Notes: a model not told the origin generated them from the sequence alone. A stretch of DNA of 64,000 nt from Aplectana chamaeleonis (GCA_029168955.1 JAPDOI010001728.1:51001-115000), one strand, 5' to 3'. Shown: positions 37,691-48,242, numbered from the stretch's first letter. Program-made: numbers and translations.

Positions 37691-37697
37691 ACCGGCT

Positions 37698-37885
37698 CTA
37701 TCCTAGACTGGGAGGGGGGGGGGTGGGGGACCCAAAAATTGTTTATAGAAATGGAGAAAAGCTCTGATAAAAGATGCTTGATACAGCTTTATACTGAAAA
37801 AAAAAACCGAAAATCGAGTAAGTCTATCAATCATTGTTGCTTTGGAAACTCCATAGAAATGTTGATATTGGCAGATGTTGTGTAC
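37698..37885. mobile_element. Left half of a split CTATCCTAGAC MITE
   Basis: Starts CTATCCTAGAC at 37698, then a G-run and interior sequence (AAAGATGCTTGATACAGC, CATAGAAATGTTGAT) similar to 35494-35690. The matching right half (TTCATTTAATTTCTGTCCCG ... GTCTAGGATAG) is at about 44655-44738. The intervening 6.7 kb is a Penelope-like element with a LINE inside it. Confidence 0.7.
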
Positions 37886-37924
37886 AGCTACAAACCGAGT
37901 ATGATACAGATTTATTCGGCTAAC

Positions 37925-37949
37925 GTTTCGGCATATTCGCCTTCTTCGG
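37925..37949 (-). ncRNA. Hammerhead-ribozyme-like motif in Penelope 3' region
   Basis: On the minus strand CCGAAGA is followed by a short stem GGC/GCC closed by GAATAT and then GAAAC. This is the layout of a hammerhead core (CUGANGA, stem II, GAAAC). U4 of the core is C here, which should weaken cleavage. Penelope-like elements are known to carry minimal hammerheads. The downstream TTAGCCGAATAAATC may form the remaining stem. Function is uncertain. Confidence 0.45.
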
Positions 37950-38238
37950 AGCCTGAAAAGTTGAGAGCAATTTGAAAAACTACTCAATCAAGCGTCATTT
38001 CATTCAACAGAATCGCCTTCAGTGGGGGGGGCGGACCACCCACGACGCGAAGAGGTAAGGAAAAAACAGACCAACCTTAGACTGTGAGCCCAAGAGCTCA
38101 ACGAGTTACCCTCAGATGTAGACAAACGCATGGGATGATACTCGCGCCCCGGGCCCCCTTATATATGGTAGCGACCTGCCCTAAAGGACCACCTAGGGCG
38201 ACTGATTAAGGTGACATAGCCCGCAGAGGTCCACGTAA

Positions 38239-38713
38239 AGCCTAGTTTTTACTGCATCGCTGCTCTTTTTCATCGCAGCGATTTCATACCCCTGCTGCAG
38301 GTATGTATCAGCGGCAGCGATTCTGTTCATAGTGCATAGCCTCACGGATGATCGAAGAAATTCAATCAATCAGTGGAAATAATGGCTGGTAGTTATCATT
38401 AACACGTTTCGACTCGTAAACACTGATCTTGTCATGTGAAAGGGTCAATATTCACTAGAAGAAACGTGTCATTCGCTGGCAATCGCTCCATTGCTGCCAT
38501 AATGGCAGCGATGGAGCCATGATCAGCGACCATCGAGAATCGCTCCTCCAGCAGCGAAGCAGTAAAACATAGGATTTCGTCGCCGCGACCCAGCGATGTA
38601 GGACGTTCGCCACGAAGCGATCACAACTGGAGCGGCTTTCCATTACGCGCGATGAAAAAGGAACAGTTGTCCCTCACATGGCCGCAGCGACCACCTGCAG
38701 TCAAAACTAGGCT
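38239..38713. mobile_element. PIF/Harbinger-like MITE, TIR AGCCTAGTTTT, TSD TAA
   Basis: AGCCTAGTTTTTACTGCA at 38239 and the inverted TGCAGTCAAAACTAGGCT ending 38713; both sides are flanked by TAA (38236-38238 and 38714-38716). The interior repeats GCAGCGA/TCGCTGC motifs. A 3-bp TAA duplication is the mark of PIF/Harbinger insertions. It sits at the end of the Penelope endonuclease frame. Confidence 0.85.
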
Positions 38714-39117
38714 TAAGGCGCCAAATCTTGGGTAATTGCGACGCACTCCTCCCTGCGATTGATTTTTGAATTCCTTGCAGCGATCCAAAATGCCTGGAGC
38801 GTTTTGCGCGCAGAAATGTCAGCCTCGCGCGCTAAGATAATTACCGTGATTTCAAATAGCGCATCGCCATGCACGCGGACGCCGTGGTCTCCTAATGGCG
38901 TGGAAGTTTTGAACTTATTAAGACCGCAGAGGTGCTCTTTTATTCTAAGACAGAGTGGTCTGCCCGTCTCACCAATGTACTCTTCCTTGCAAAGCTGACA
39001 TGAAATGAGGTACACAACCCCAGAGATCATGCAATCACCCTCTCTTCCAAAGGGGCAGACCAGACATGAAGGAGTTGTACAAAGACGGTCGTACAGACGG
39101 TTACGTGTCAGTGTTTT
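38713..39117 (-). pseudogene. Penelope GIY-YIG endonuclease domain
   Basis: The frame 39030-38713 holds GVVYLISCQLCKEEYIGETG, with the paired tyrosine motifs of GIY-YIG nucleases (VYL and YIG), then READISARKTLQAFWI with the conserved Glu region and NRREECVAITQDLAP. Upstream in the same frame is a cysteine-rich linker CTTPSCLVCPFGREGDC (CX4CX2CX7C), typical of Penelope proteins. It is separated from the RT frame by a one-base shift at an A-run near 39111-39120. The stop codon TAA is created by the MITE insertion at 38713. In this family the domain nicks target DNA to prime insertion. Confidence 0.88.
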
Positions 39118-40620
39118 TTAAGAGTAGCCGGTGGGATCTCCACTAATCTGACCAAATCCTGCAGATTAGCCTTTCGGATGCATGCTTGAACTTTAGTGCT
39201 TAACTCTTCAGAGATGAAGGGCAGACAAAAAGGTATCTTCGTACTACCGTCATCGCGTTGATCACATGCATAGCGTCGTCCTTTTTCTCTGACCTTCCAT
39301 ATCGCCGGGGCGTATCCGTTAGCAATAGCTATAGATTTTTCCATTTCAATGGAAACTGACTTTTCCTCAATACCTGATGAAACAGAAGCTGCTGTTCTGA
39401 ACATACCACCTACAATTGCCTTTTTCATTCTCCTGGGGTGGGCCGAACTGCAATGAACAATTATATTTTTGCTAGTCGGCTTCCGATACCACTTTGTCCG
39501 GCACACTCCTCGAGAGATGTGAACTTCCACATTCAGAAAGGCTAGCCAATTGTCCTTCGGAGTTTCTCGAGTAAATTTGATATCCTCTGAATGCTGGTTC
39601 AAAATTTCAAAACATTGGTCCATCTCATCTTGGGTAGAGCACACGATGAAACAGTCATCTATATAGCGACAATACAGCATTGGAATACTATCCAAAATGG
39701 GACTTTCTACTTTCGACACGAAAGAGACTGCCAGAATCGGAGCTAATCTTTGTCCCATCGTGAGTCCTCTTATCTGCTTGTAATACTCTCCATTCCATCT
39801 GAATATGTTGCATTTCAGACACTCATTGAGCAGTGCCATGAACTGTCCGTTGTTGAGGCCGTATAGATTGACGTTAGAATGCTGCTCGCTGAGAATCTCG
39901 AGAACGGCCTGTAAGGCGTTGTCCTTAGGCACATTGGTGTACAGAGAGGTCACGTCGAACGATTCCATCACGCAGTTATCGCCCATACTGACTTCGTGAA
40001 GCTTCTCGAGGAAACTCTGAGTATTAGGCAAGTGTGCTGGAACAAGTTTGAGAAGCTGAACAAGAATCAGATTGAGAAACCATGATATTCTATCTGTTGG
40101 ACCACCCACGTTGCTGATAATAGGTCGAACTTTAAATCACGCTGGATCCTGGCTATCCGCGCTTCCTGGGGGCAGTTTAAGGGTCTTGATGAGTACGTAC
40201 AGTACAGGACAAGTAGGAAGCTCACATTTCAACCTGCTGACTATGTGTCCGGGTAGATTAGCTGCCTTCGCGACTTCGGTCCAGTTTCGAAATAGCCGGC
40301 GATACTGCTTCGCGTACCACTCTGCGGTAGAGTGATCATACGTGCAGCGATCTTGAAGATGAAGTCGTGTGATTTCCTTGTCCAGAGACTGTGGCAGTAC
40401 TACAAACTCTCCACCTTTGTCACTGACACTGATTCTTACTGCTCCAGATGCTGTGAAATCTTTGATTTTCCGCAAGCCGCGCTTTTGCCCGAAGCTAAGA
40501 TTACAACCGCTGGGTTTGCCTATAAATCGCTTAAAGGCAAGGTCCGGTCAAATTTTGACACTACCGAAATTGGGGTTAAATAGATTGGGCTGGCCTAGCT
40601 GAACATAGTCTGAACGTTTC
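39108..40620 (-). pseudogene. Penelope-like reverse transcriptase
   Basis: The frame 40475-39108 is continuous except for a TGA at 40137-40139. N-terminal part holds VSDKGGEFVVLPQSLDKEI. After the stop comes KVRPIISNVGGPTDRISWF, motif A ESFDVTSLYTNVP, motif B IRGLTMGQRLAPILAVSF and motif C CRYIDDCFIVC, then NWLAFLNVEVHISRG and WYRKPTSKN. All catalytic Asp residues (one in A, two in C) are present. The YIDD box and MGQRLAP box place it with Penelope-like elements rather than RTE or LTR types. Sequence from 40476 to about 40620 (NLFNPNFGSV) is probably the adjoining N-terminal part. The frame ends KKH before the shifted endonuclease frame. Confidence 0.9.
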
Positions 40621-40726
40621 ACGAACTCTGAGTCCTTAGTTCTGGGGAGAAAAAAGCCCCAAAGTCAGGGATTACGATATTTACAGCATGATAATCTTCT
40701 CCTTTGCAGCCACGTCGAGGGTACTG

Positions 40727-43720
40727 TCATAGGACGAGGAACTGGGCTACCAATAATGGATTCGTCCATAGGTCCATTGTGGTCAGCGTAGTTGGTCTCT
40801 CCGGACAATCAAACAAATGTGCCGTATCGTGGCCGTGGCATCCACAGTCTGGGCGAACGTCCAATTTGCTGCTGTCAATCTTGCTAACATATGCCATTAG
40901 CATAGTAGAGTGACCACAGCGCAGCGATGCCAGGGTGCATCTGGCCCTCCTTCCGAGTTGAGACTCTGATGTGCAGACCCGGGGCGGCACCACTCCCAGG
41001 ATAGGATTTACTGCCGCCTTTTCCAGATGACTTCGTACGAACTGTGTGTGCTCCTCGCGCAACAGACGGAGTCGTTCTTGCTGTGAATCGTGCCATCTTT
41101 GCAGATTGACTTTGCTTGGAACATCGGCGAGTGGCTTTCTGATGCGTCTCTCCCTGACGGGGTTCAGCACTCTCCATGAGGGGTGGTTGGGTTGCTCTGT
41201 GATATTGATGAAAAATTGTTGGGCCTGGAGCTGACAGTGTTCTTTTACTGGTAATAATCGTGTCTCTGCATGCAAGTGCTCGACTGGGGAACTTCTTGCA
41301 CATCCGGTAGCTATACGAAGTGCGGCATTCTGAATACGCTGCATCTTGGTTCAGCAGGTTTCTGATACCGAGTGCTGCCATACCGGTGCAGCGTACTCCA
41401 GAGCGGGCTGAAGTATTGCCTTGTGTGTGGTGATAATACTTTCTTTGCTACTGCCCCATGATGCACCGCCCAGGGCTCTGAGCACATTAAGCTTCGCTTT
41501 GACGACGGCCTGCTTCTGCTCGGTGTTCTTATGAAACTTGAGCGATGGATCGAGCACCAGACCGAGCAGTTTGGGAAAGCGAGCAGCAGGTAATCGATCT
41601 CCGTCCCATTCGACATGCGGGTGAGCGCTGTGCTCCAAAGGATCCGTTGTGAGTACGGATACCGACGATTTGGATGCAGAGATCTTTAGCATTTTGCGAC
41701 CAAAAAAGCTTTTCAGTGTGACCAGGTATTCATTGATCTCGGAGGCGGCCACATGTATATCGCGATCCCGACACATTATTGTCATATCATCGGCATAGGC
41801 GACCACCTTGATATCCTGGGGGAGGGGGGGGGGGGAGCGGGAATGTCTTCGAGGTACAGACTGAAGAGGGCAGGCGATAAAACGCCGCCCTGCGGAACTC
41901 CAGCTGCAATAGGAATACTATTGGAGACATGGTTCTGGAACATAACTCTGGCTCGTCTGCCCTTGTTGAATGCCGATTTCCAGTGTTTCTGCCACTGCGG
42001 TATTGATGATCCGAGTAAGTTGCTTGACAGAACTCCATGATTTACTGTGTCAAATGCCTTGGTGAGATTTAAGGCAACAGCCACAGTTCTCTGTAGCTTC
42101 TGGGCATTGAACCCATCGATGGCAAAGCTTGTAATTTCCAGCAGAGCTGTCGTGGTGGAATGCAGCTTTCTGAATCCATGCTGAGTCTCTTGTTTCTCAT
42201 TGTGCTCCGCCAAGTCCTTTACGATCAGTTTTTCGGCTAACCTTCGCGAACGTGGACAGCAAGCTAATAGGTCTGTATCCCTTGACTGAAGCCTGAGGTT
42301 TCCCGGCTAGGGCAGCGGCACAACGTTAGCTGTCTTCCAGTTCTGTGGGATGGTGCACGATCTGAACGAGGTATTGATCAAATCAGTGAGAAGCGGAAGG
42401 ATTTCATTCGGTATCTTCTTCAAGACAGCAGGACATATCCCGTCTGGACCGACCGCTTTTGAATTCCGCATATTCTTTATAACTTTCTCAACTTGCGTCG
42501 CAGTGAACGTTTTGGCCGTGCTCATAAGCGGGAGGCGGCACAGCTCTCGTACAGTCACTCTATTCTGCGGATCACGCTTTGCACTGGTGATGAAAAAACT
42601 TTTCCCGAGCGCATAAGCGGCTTCCTTTCCTTATTTGAATACGCCGTTTTCTAATTCGATTGTGGAGACGGTAGCAGGCAAGCTCTTACCCGAGAGCTTC
42701 CGTAATACCTTCCAGGAAGCTGCACTGTCCGTCTTGAAGTCCAACTGCCCGTTGAACTTTTCCCACTCTTCTTTCTTGTGCCTGTCTAAATCCTTTCTGA
42801 TCTCATCGTCAAGTTCAGCAACGATGAGGTCCAGATGGTTGACCGCTCTCCTGGCATCTCTTGTCCTGATCTTATCGATGATCCCCCTTGTGACATTTGG
42901 ATAGAAAGTCTTGACGCGGCCGACAGGAATAGCCGTTTTCATGGCTCTGCGGATCGCGTCAGATAAATGGCACTCTTTCTGGTGCACGTCGCCATTCCAA
43001 GGGTAATTTGCCGAAAGGCGAAGCGCAACTTCACTGAACAGGCTCCAGTCTGCTCGGCCTGATTTAAGATAAGAACGTTGACGAACACCAGAATAGGAAG
43101 CGAGAGAGTTGGAGAGATCGATATGGATAAAGACGGGGACATGGTCACTTGGCAAATTGGTTATGGTGGACCATGAGCAAGAGTTAGAGAGGTTGGACGA
43201 GACAAGAGAAATGTCTGGCTGGTAGATCGGCCGTTTGTAGGGAGACGAGTGGGCTGATCATCGTTCAAGATGCCCAAGTCACACTCCTCTGCCCATTCTT
43301 CGACGTCATTTCCTCTAGCGTCAGAATCAAGTGACGAGCAAAAGGTGTGAGCATTAAAATCGCCCGCGAAGACAACTGAGAATGAGAGGGAGCAGTCGTT
43401 TAGCTGCTTAAGTAGAGGAACAGGATCGTAAGATGGGGGCATGAGGTAGAGGGTGGAATATATATATTGAAAAGAGAAAGGGGTGTTTTAAGAGGGAGAT
43501 GGATTGAAAGGTACTCGAGAGTTTCATCCGTGGGGGTGTTGGGTATGAGGTCGGAGGGGAGAGAAGATAAGACATAGGTCGAAAGATAGAAAATAGCAGA
43601 GAGAAGATAAGCATGATAATCATGGCTGGAATGACCGATATTTACACTGCAGTTTTGAAGAATGTGTGGACGACCGCTAAAATATGGACGATGGCCACAC
43701 TTTTCTGACTTTTCTGACAC
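40727..43720 (-). pseudogene. Jockey/CR1-like LINE ORF2 (endonuclease, RT, C-terminal zinc-knuckle region), frameshifted
   Basis: Minus-strand pieces in order: 43720-43400 with LEYLSIHLPLKTPLSLFNIY; 43442-43161 with VVFAGDFNAHTF (AP-endonuclease motif); 43155-42631 with SDHVPVFIHID and a linker; 42558-42307 with SKAVGPDGI and WKTANVVPLP; 42213-41782 with LNLTKAFDTVNHG and GVPQGGVLSPALFSLYLEDI; 41806-41351 with VAYADDMTIMC; 41344-40727 with QRIQNAALRIATG and CGCHGHDTAHLFDCP. Breaks are frameshifts, plus an in-frame TGA at 41351. One shift lies in a G-run at about 41821-41836. Motif A has Asn in place of the catalytic Asp. The 5' end is truncated near 43640-43720. It encodes what would be a target-primed reverse transcription enzyme, now dead. 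Confidence 0.88.
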
Positions 43721-43829
43721 AGCGATTGACGGGAGCTGCTGGAATAACTTGAAGAAGATCGGTTTCTATGCAGTTTTCGCATGTTCCTTGGGACTACCTG
43801 TAGCGAGAGCACCGATTCAGCGGGAAATC

Positions 43830-44474
43830 TCAAAATCGAAATTCTCCCCGGACCCTGCCTTTAAGTACCAAAAGCAAGGAGGTAGAAAATATGCGGAACC
43901 TTGCGTCTGTCGCGCTATCAGGGTTCTGCGGCCTGAGAAAATTGCAGGGAAATGGAGGGGCTGGGACGGCTGAAATATTATTACCACCCTGACCACTGAT
44001 CCGCGCACCGACTTTCACACGTCCTCGCAGGTGATCCTACAATGATTGGAGGCTGCCAACAATTTTACGCGAAACGCTGTGATAAAGAGACTGATTGGGG
44101 GCGAAGCTAGGACCCAAATCCAATGCGGAGAGCGCGTCACTGGATAGATTCGTGTCGCCGATGACAGTGACCCTGGAGCTCCGCTCCTCCTCTCCCATCC
44201 GTCCTTCTCCGAGGTTAGAATTCACGGTTGCGCCACTGTTTTGGTTACCCCCACAGCTTCGCTTCCGATCAAGCAACACACTGAATTTTCTCTGAAGTTT
44301 TACTTTGACGCTAGAACAAATAGAATCACAAATACTTCTTGACTCACCCACTATTCTCCTCCAAAGGTGGTCCGGCACGAATCGTTCATAAAACAATCTT
44401 TTAGATATACATTTCCTAAGCATAGAATACATAGTGTCTTGCTTGCTTTGGAGAGCCATCTTCAGAATACGCAT
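43830..44474 (-). pseudogene. Penelope N-terminal region, upstream of the LINE insertion
   Basis: The frame 44474-44037 contains SSDALSALDLGPSFAPNQS, which fits the short LxLGxxF motif near the Penelope N-terminus. Continuing toward 43830 in another frame come FPCNFLRPQNPD and DARFRIFSTSLLLVL, also plausible Penelope sequence. The LINE then separates this from the RT at 40620. Assignment rests on these short motifs and on the co-orientation. Confidence 0.6.
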
Positions 44475-44654
44475 CTGGATAACGTGCAGTCGTTTGTCCT
44501 CCTTTGGTTAGCCGCAAACTTGATGCAATCGCTTTGTTGAAATGAAGGCTGGGATCAGTTCGTTGTCACGGCATCAGCGGAGAAAGTGAATGCCCTGCTT
44601 TGCTACGACGATCTTCTGCCGTAGCGAGAGGGTTTCCATGACAAGTCGTTGATA

Positions 44655-44738
44655 GAAATGCTTTGATTGAAATCGTTTCGAATCGGTGTTCATTTAATTT
44701 CTGTCCCGAATCCTCGGTGCCCCCCCCGTCTAGGATAG
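44655..44738. mobile_element. Right half of the split CTATCCTAGAC MITE
   Basis: TTCATTTAATTTCTGTCCCG parallels TTCACTTCATTTCTGTC in the intact copy at 35650, followed by a C-run and terminal GTCTAGGATAG ending at 44738. Its partner is at 37698-37885. Confidence 0.68.
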
Positions 44739-44954
44739 TACCACACTACCTCCCACGTTTTTCCTTTTGGGTTGACAATTTTATAATTTGCCAACGGCAC
44801 AAAATTCTCACGGAAATGCAGAAGTTTTTATTTACAGAGTTTTCCATGTTTAGGGCCCGATATCGTGACATCTTTATCTTCGGTTAGTCTTCTTCCTACT
44901 CTGTTTAAAGCTTCAGCCCCTTACCTTTGGAGAAAGACGGTGTGTGTGTGAATG

Positions 44955-45010
44955 TAGCACACCGCTCTTCATTTCTTTAATACCCTTTATCAATTGGGTA
45001 TCATCAATTA
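44955..45010 (-). promoter_or_regulatory. TATA-like module, solo copy with intact leader
   Basis: Minus strand reads TGATACCCAATTGATAAAGG, GTATTAAAGAAATG and GAGCGGTGTGC. Its leader (44940-44790) ends GTGAGAATTTTGTGCCG and GCAAATTATAAAATTG, which serves as an empty site for the hairpin terminus inserted at 32716. Confidence 0.55.
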
Positions 45011-45110
45011 TGTTTACAGTGAGAATTTTGTGCCGTTGGTAATTTATACCCTATATAACCAACAATTTAAAATGGTTTTTGGGGGCCTACCAGTGTCATA
45101 TACGTTGCTC

Positions 45111-45320
45111 TTATGAGCCGTGACTCGGCCCATCCTTCACCACATCAGTCCAAAATTTTCGCCTACGTCCAGGGGCCTTTCCCAGACAGGACTCCGAAGC
45201 ATCCGAGCGTGTTGAACAAGACGATCTGGCGGTCCTCTCTAAACATGCCAGCACTAACGAAGTCGACCTTCCGTTGCTGCTTGAGATGGCGTTGGGAGGT
45301 GTTGCCACCTTCCTCGTGTC
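45111..45320 (-). pseudogene. RTE reverse transcriptase C-terminal fragment
   Basis: Minus strand encodes PGRRRKFWTDVVKDG after SCLGKA-like degraded sequence. It matches the C-terminal end of the RTE pseudogene (KFWTDVVKEDLK). Other pieces in shifted frames correspond to the segment before it (CQYSLTRG). It is truncated on the left by the MITE at 45330. Confidence 0.75.
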
Positions 45321-45329
45321 AAGGAATAC

Positions 45330-45981
45330 TGGGCTGTAGTAAACACCCTCAAAATGAAGTTAGGATGATCTTAAACGATCGTATGAAGAAATGTTGGAAT
45401 GATCTGTAAGATTATCTTGATGATATGGTGAAGGATATGAATCTCATCTGTAAGCGCATCATTCAGATGATGAACATTTTTAAGATGATGCTAATTTCAT
45501 CAGGTTAGCTGAACTTCTACAGATCATCTGGACAGAGAAAAGCGAGAGAGCGCGCACTCCCGCAGAAGCTAGTCTTATCTTAAAGAGTAACCCCGGAGCG
45601 CCTCTTATTCTTCAGATGAAATACCAGTTATCATTATCAGCGATCACAAAACAACAAACATCTCATTTCATTCATTGAGAAAGAAAGCATGGAGTTGGTC
45701 GATTAGAGAATGACCACCTGCAGGATGAGGGCCGGCTTTTCTTATTCTCTGACGTATAATCATGTGTTATCATATCATGAATATGCGAGGACGACCGCTT
45801 TAGGGCGAATCACCGCTAATGGAATGAATACGGGCCTGAGTTCATCGACCAGTTGTGACTGATAGCGATAATTATGAATCAATACGAAATCAAGATCATC
45901 TGAAACTTGTCTGGAAGAATATCGGATCATCTTATTGAAATAATATCAGATCATCTGATAGGGGTGGTTTACTACAACCCA
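45330..45981. mobile_element. MITE, about 650 bp, TIR GGGCTGTAGTAAACACCC
   Basis: GGGCTGTAGTAAACACCC at 45331 pairs with GGGTGGTTTACTACAACCC near 45980. The subterminal regions hold many GATGATC/GATCATC motifs. It lies next to the RTE fragment. No coding frame of note. Confidence 0.75.
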
Positions 45982-46046
45982 CTGTCATGCAGCTCCCCTA
46001 TTCGGCTCTCCTCAACATAATTGATGATAACCAACTGATGAATTGT

Positions 46047-46067
46047 GGTGCGCGCGAAGCGCGCACC
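46047..46067 (-). other. Terminal hairpin, class-B copy 3
   Basis: Arms GGTGCGCGC and GCGCGCACC around GAA (plus strand), with AATTGT just before. It is inserted in a CCAACTGATG sequence that resembles the TATA module's CCCAATTGATA. Confidence 0.82.
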
Positions 46068-46252
46068 AAGATCTGGCTTTGATCTCTTCCCGCGCGGATG
46101 CCCTACAATAGATCACCTATTCATACCGTCACCAGATGTATGAGCTGTACACCATTCGATGCGCTGCAAGAAATTACATATGTGTGCAACTTTTTATCAT
46201 AACTGGTCCCCGCTTTCTAAAGTTATGACCTCTCAAAGTACGCAAAAACGTT

Positions 46253-46342
46253 CTCCGCCTCCGCCCCCGCCTCCGCCTCCGCCTCCGCCTACGCCTCCGC
46301 CTCCGCCACCACCACCGCCTGCGCCTACGCCCTTACCTCCGT
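46253..46342 (-). repeat. Degraded (GGCGGA)n microsatellite, copy 3
   Basis: About 15 hexamers CCGCCT with substitutions CCTACG and CCACCA. It is the shortest of the three tracts and most decayed. Confidence 0.85.
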
Positions 46343-46582
46343 CCGTCGAATTCCATTTTTTTGGAAGGCGTGGACCAAATCGCTCGAAAATTTGTGACTA
46401 TAGGTAATCGGCCACGGAAATGACGAAACTAGTAGGCAGAACTCACCAAAATGACGTCCGGGCCACTATCGGGCGGTTCAAACTCGTAAACCGGCCTCAC
46501 AAGATTAGTTTATGAAGATGATGGGTTTTTTCGTTATCAGTCATTGTTTTCTTAGACTCCATATAAACACCTTGCTGTCTAA

Positions 46583-47220
46583 GGCCCTGGTCATAGTTGG
46601 TGCTATTTGCATCATCCATCCCCCGCACCCCCGCACCCCCAACACCCCCGCACACCCCCAACACCCCCAACACCACCCCGGTCGATACGTATGTTTAAAA
46701 TGATGGAGTGAGGTTGAGAAGAAAATCACTCGATGCATCCAACTAGATATGACGATGATTACGTGGCCAACAGGATTGCACCTGTTCAGAGAAATAGTGA
46801 AGGCGAGTATGGTGAAGTCACGGAGGTAGCAGTAAGGTTAGCTTTCTAGTGATACGCAATGTTTTATCTTCGACCCGCCCACCCGGTGATTTTCTCATCC
46901 ACGTATTGCATGGATATCGACCGCGTCGGATACATTGAGTGATTTTCTCAACCTCACTCATCATTTTAAACATACGTATCGACCGGGGTGCGGGGTGTTG
47001 GGGGTGCGGGGGTGCGGGAGAGCAGAGAGATACACCGAGTGATTTTCTCAGCTTCACCTCACCATGTTGTTCATACGTATCGACCGGGTGGGTGTTGGGG
47101 TGTTGGGGTGCGTGGGGTGCGGGGAGGATACACCGAGTGATTTTTGCATCCCATTTCCAATGCATTCTGTGTGTATCGACCGGGCTGGAGGCGTCGGCTC
47201 ATCCAACTATGACCGGGGCC
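46583..47220. mobile_element. PIF/Harbinger-like MITE, 638 bp, TIR GGCCCTGGTCATAGTTGG, TSD TAA
   Basis: GGCCCTGGTCATAGTTGG at 46583 and CCAACTATGACCGGGGCC ending 47220, both flanked by TAA (46580-46582 and 47221-47223). Class-B copy 2 has the uninterrupted counterpart near 33200 (CACCTTGCTCCCTAGGGTGG). The interior has about 60-bp units GTGATTTTCTCA ... ATACGTATCGACCGGG, one of them inverted, separated by G- or C-rich runs. Confidence 0.88.
46618..46681 (-). other. G-quadruplex-capable C-rich tract
   Basis: Repeated CCCCC runs with short linkers (ACCCCCGCACCCCCAACACC) on the plus strand; the minus strand would have many G-runs. A matching G-rich tract on the plus strand is at about 46986-47030 and 47088-47125. 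Confidence 0.55.
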
Positions 47221-47369
47221 TAAGGTGGTGTATTTTGAACGTCCGGCTCGGAAGAGGATGCTGTGCGGGAGGGATGTTCTTGAGCGCTGCGCGTATTCGT
47301 TCCATGAGCACCATCGATAAAAAGGCGTCGCAGGGCGTGCTGAAGTGTCGGTTGACTATGCCAGACCGC

Positions 47370-48015
47370 AGTACGAGTATGCAGGACGTCATGGAACTAC
47401 AGCAGGACCTCAGTAGGTGTGTGCAGGACATCATGGAACGTGTGCAGGACCTTAGAAGGGGTGTGCAGGAAATCATGGGACCTGTGCAGGACCCCAGTAG
47501 GGGTGTGCAGGACGTCGTAGAATGTGTGCAGGACTTCAGTAGGAGTGTGCAGGACATCAAGGAACTTGTGCAGGACCCCAGTAAGGGTGTGCAGGACGTA
47601 GTAGAATGTGTGCAGGACCTCAGTAGGAGTATGCATGGCATTATGAGACCTGTGCAGGACCCCATTAGGGGTGTGCAGGACGTCGTGGAATGTGTGCAGG
47701 ACCTCATTAGGAGTGTGCAGGACATTATGAGACCTGTGTCTGACCCCCTTAGGGGTGTGCAGGACGTCGTAGAAGGTGTGCAGGACCTCAGTAGGAGTAC
47801 GCAGGACATCATGGAACCTGAGCAGGACCCCAGTAGGAGTGTGCAGGACATCAAGGAACTTGCACAGGATCCCAGTAGGGGTGTGCAGGACATCATGGAA
47901 CGTGCGCAGAACCCAACTAGGGATGAGAAGGACGTCATGGAATGTGTACAGGACCTCAGTAAAAGTGTGCAGGACATCATGAAGCTTGTCCAGGACCCCT
48001 GTAAGGATGAGCAGC
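47370..48015 (-). repeat. satB minisatellite, about 15 units
   Basis: 42-bp units GTGTGCAGGACCTCAGTAGG / GTGTGCAGGACATCATGGAA as in copy 2. Reading frames spanning the array on both strands are repeat artefacts. Confidence 0.93.
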
Positions 48016-48242
48016 ACGTCATGGAACACTATATGCAAGCGATGCCTCCGAATCAACAAGAAATAAAGTTAAGTGCGCCAGAACAGGGCTACCGTAATCT
48101 CACTCGAGTTGGCTCTGAAATTTTCTAAGTTCTGACTTCGAATTTGCTACATCTTCACCACCGGTGGTGCTGTTTTCCTGCTTTGTAGTACAGGCAGATC
48201 CTCAACTGCTGAACTCTGGAGAAGGACTGCGTGTGTATCAAG

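Larger units (their letters stand above)
37886..44654 (-). mobile_element. Penelope-like element (GIY-YIG class), interrupted by a LINE and a MITE
   Basis: Reads on the minus strand: N-terminal part about 44474-43830, interrupted by the LINE (43720-40727), RT 40620-39108, linker and GIY-YIG endonuclease 39117-38713, TAA-flanked MITE 38713-38239, 3' region to about 37886 with a hammerhead-like motif. The outer limits are set by the split MITE flanks and are approximate. It has at least one in-frame stop and one frameshift and cannot encode an active protein as it stands. Confidence 0.8.

Noticed and set aside
37445..37975. 176-codon open frame
   Set aside because: It crosses a MITE, its target duplication and a second MITE, so it is not a unit of selection.
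44037..44474. Independent host gene of 145 residues
   Set aside because: Its C-terminal LDLGPSF motif and orientation fit the Penelope N-terminus better, and no other domain is seen.
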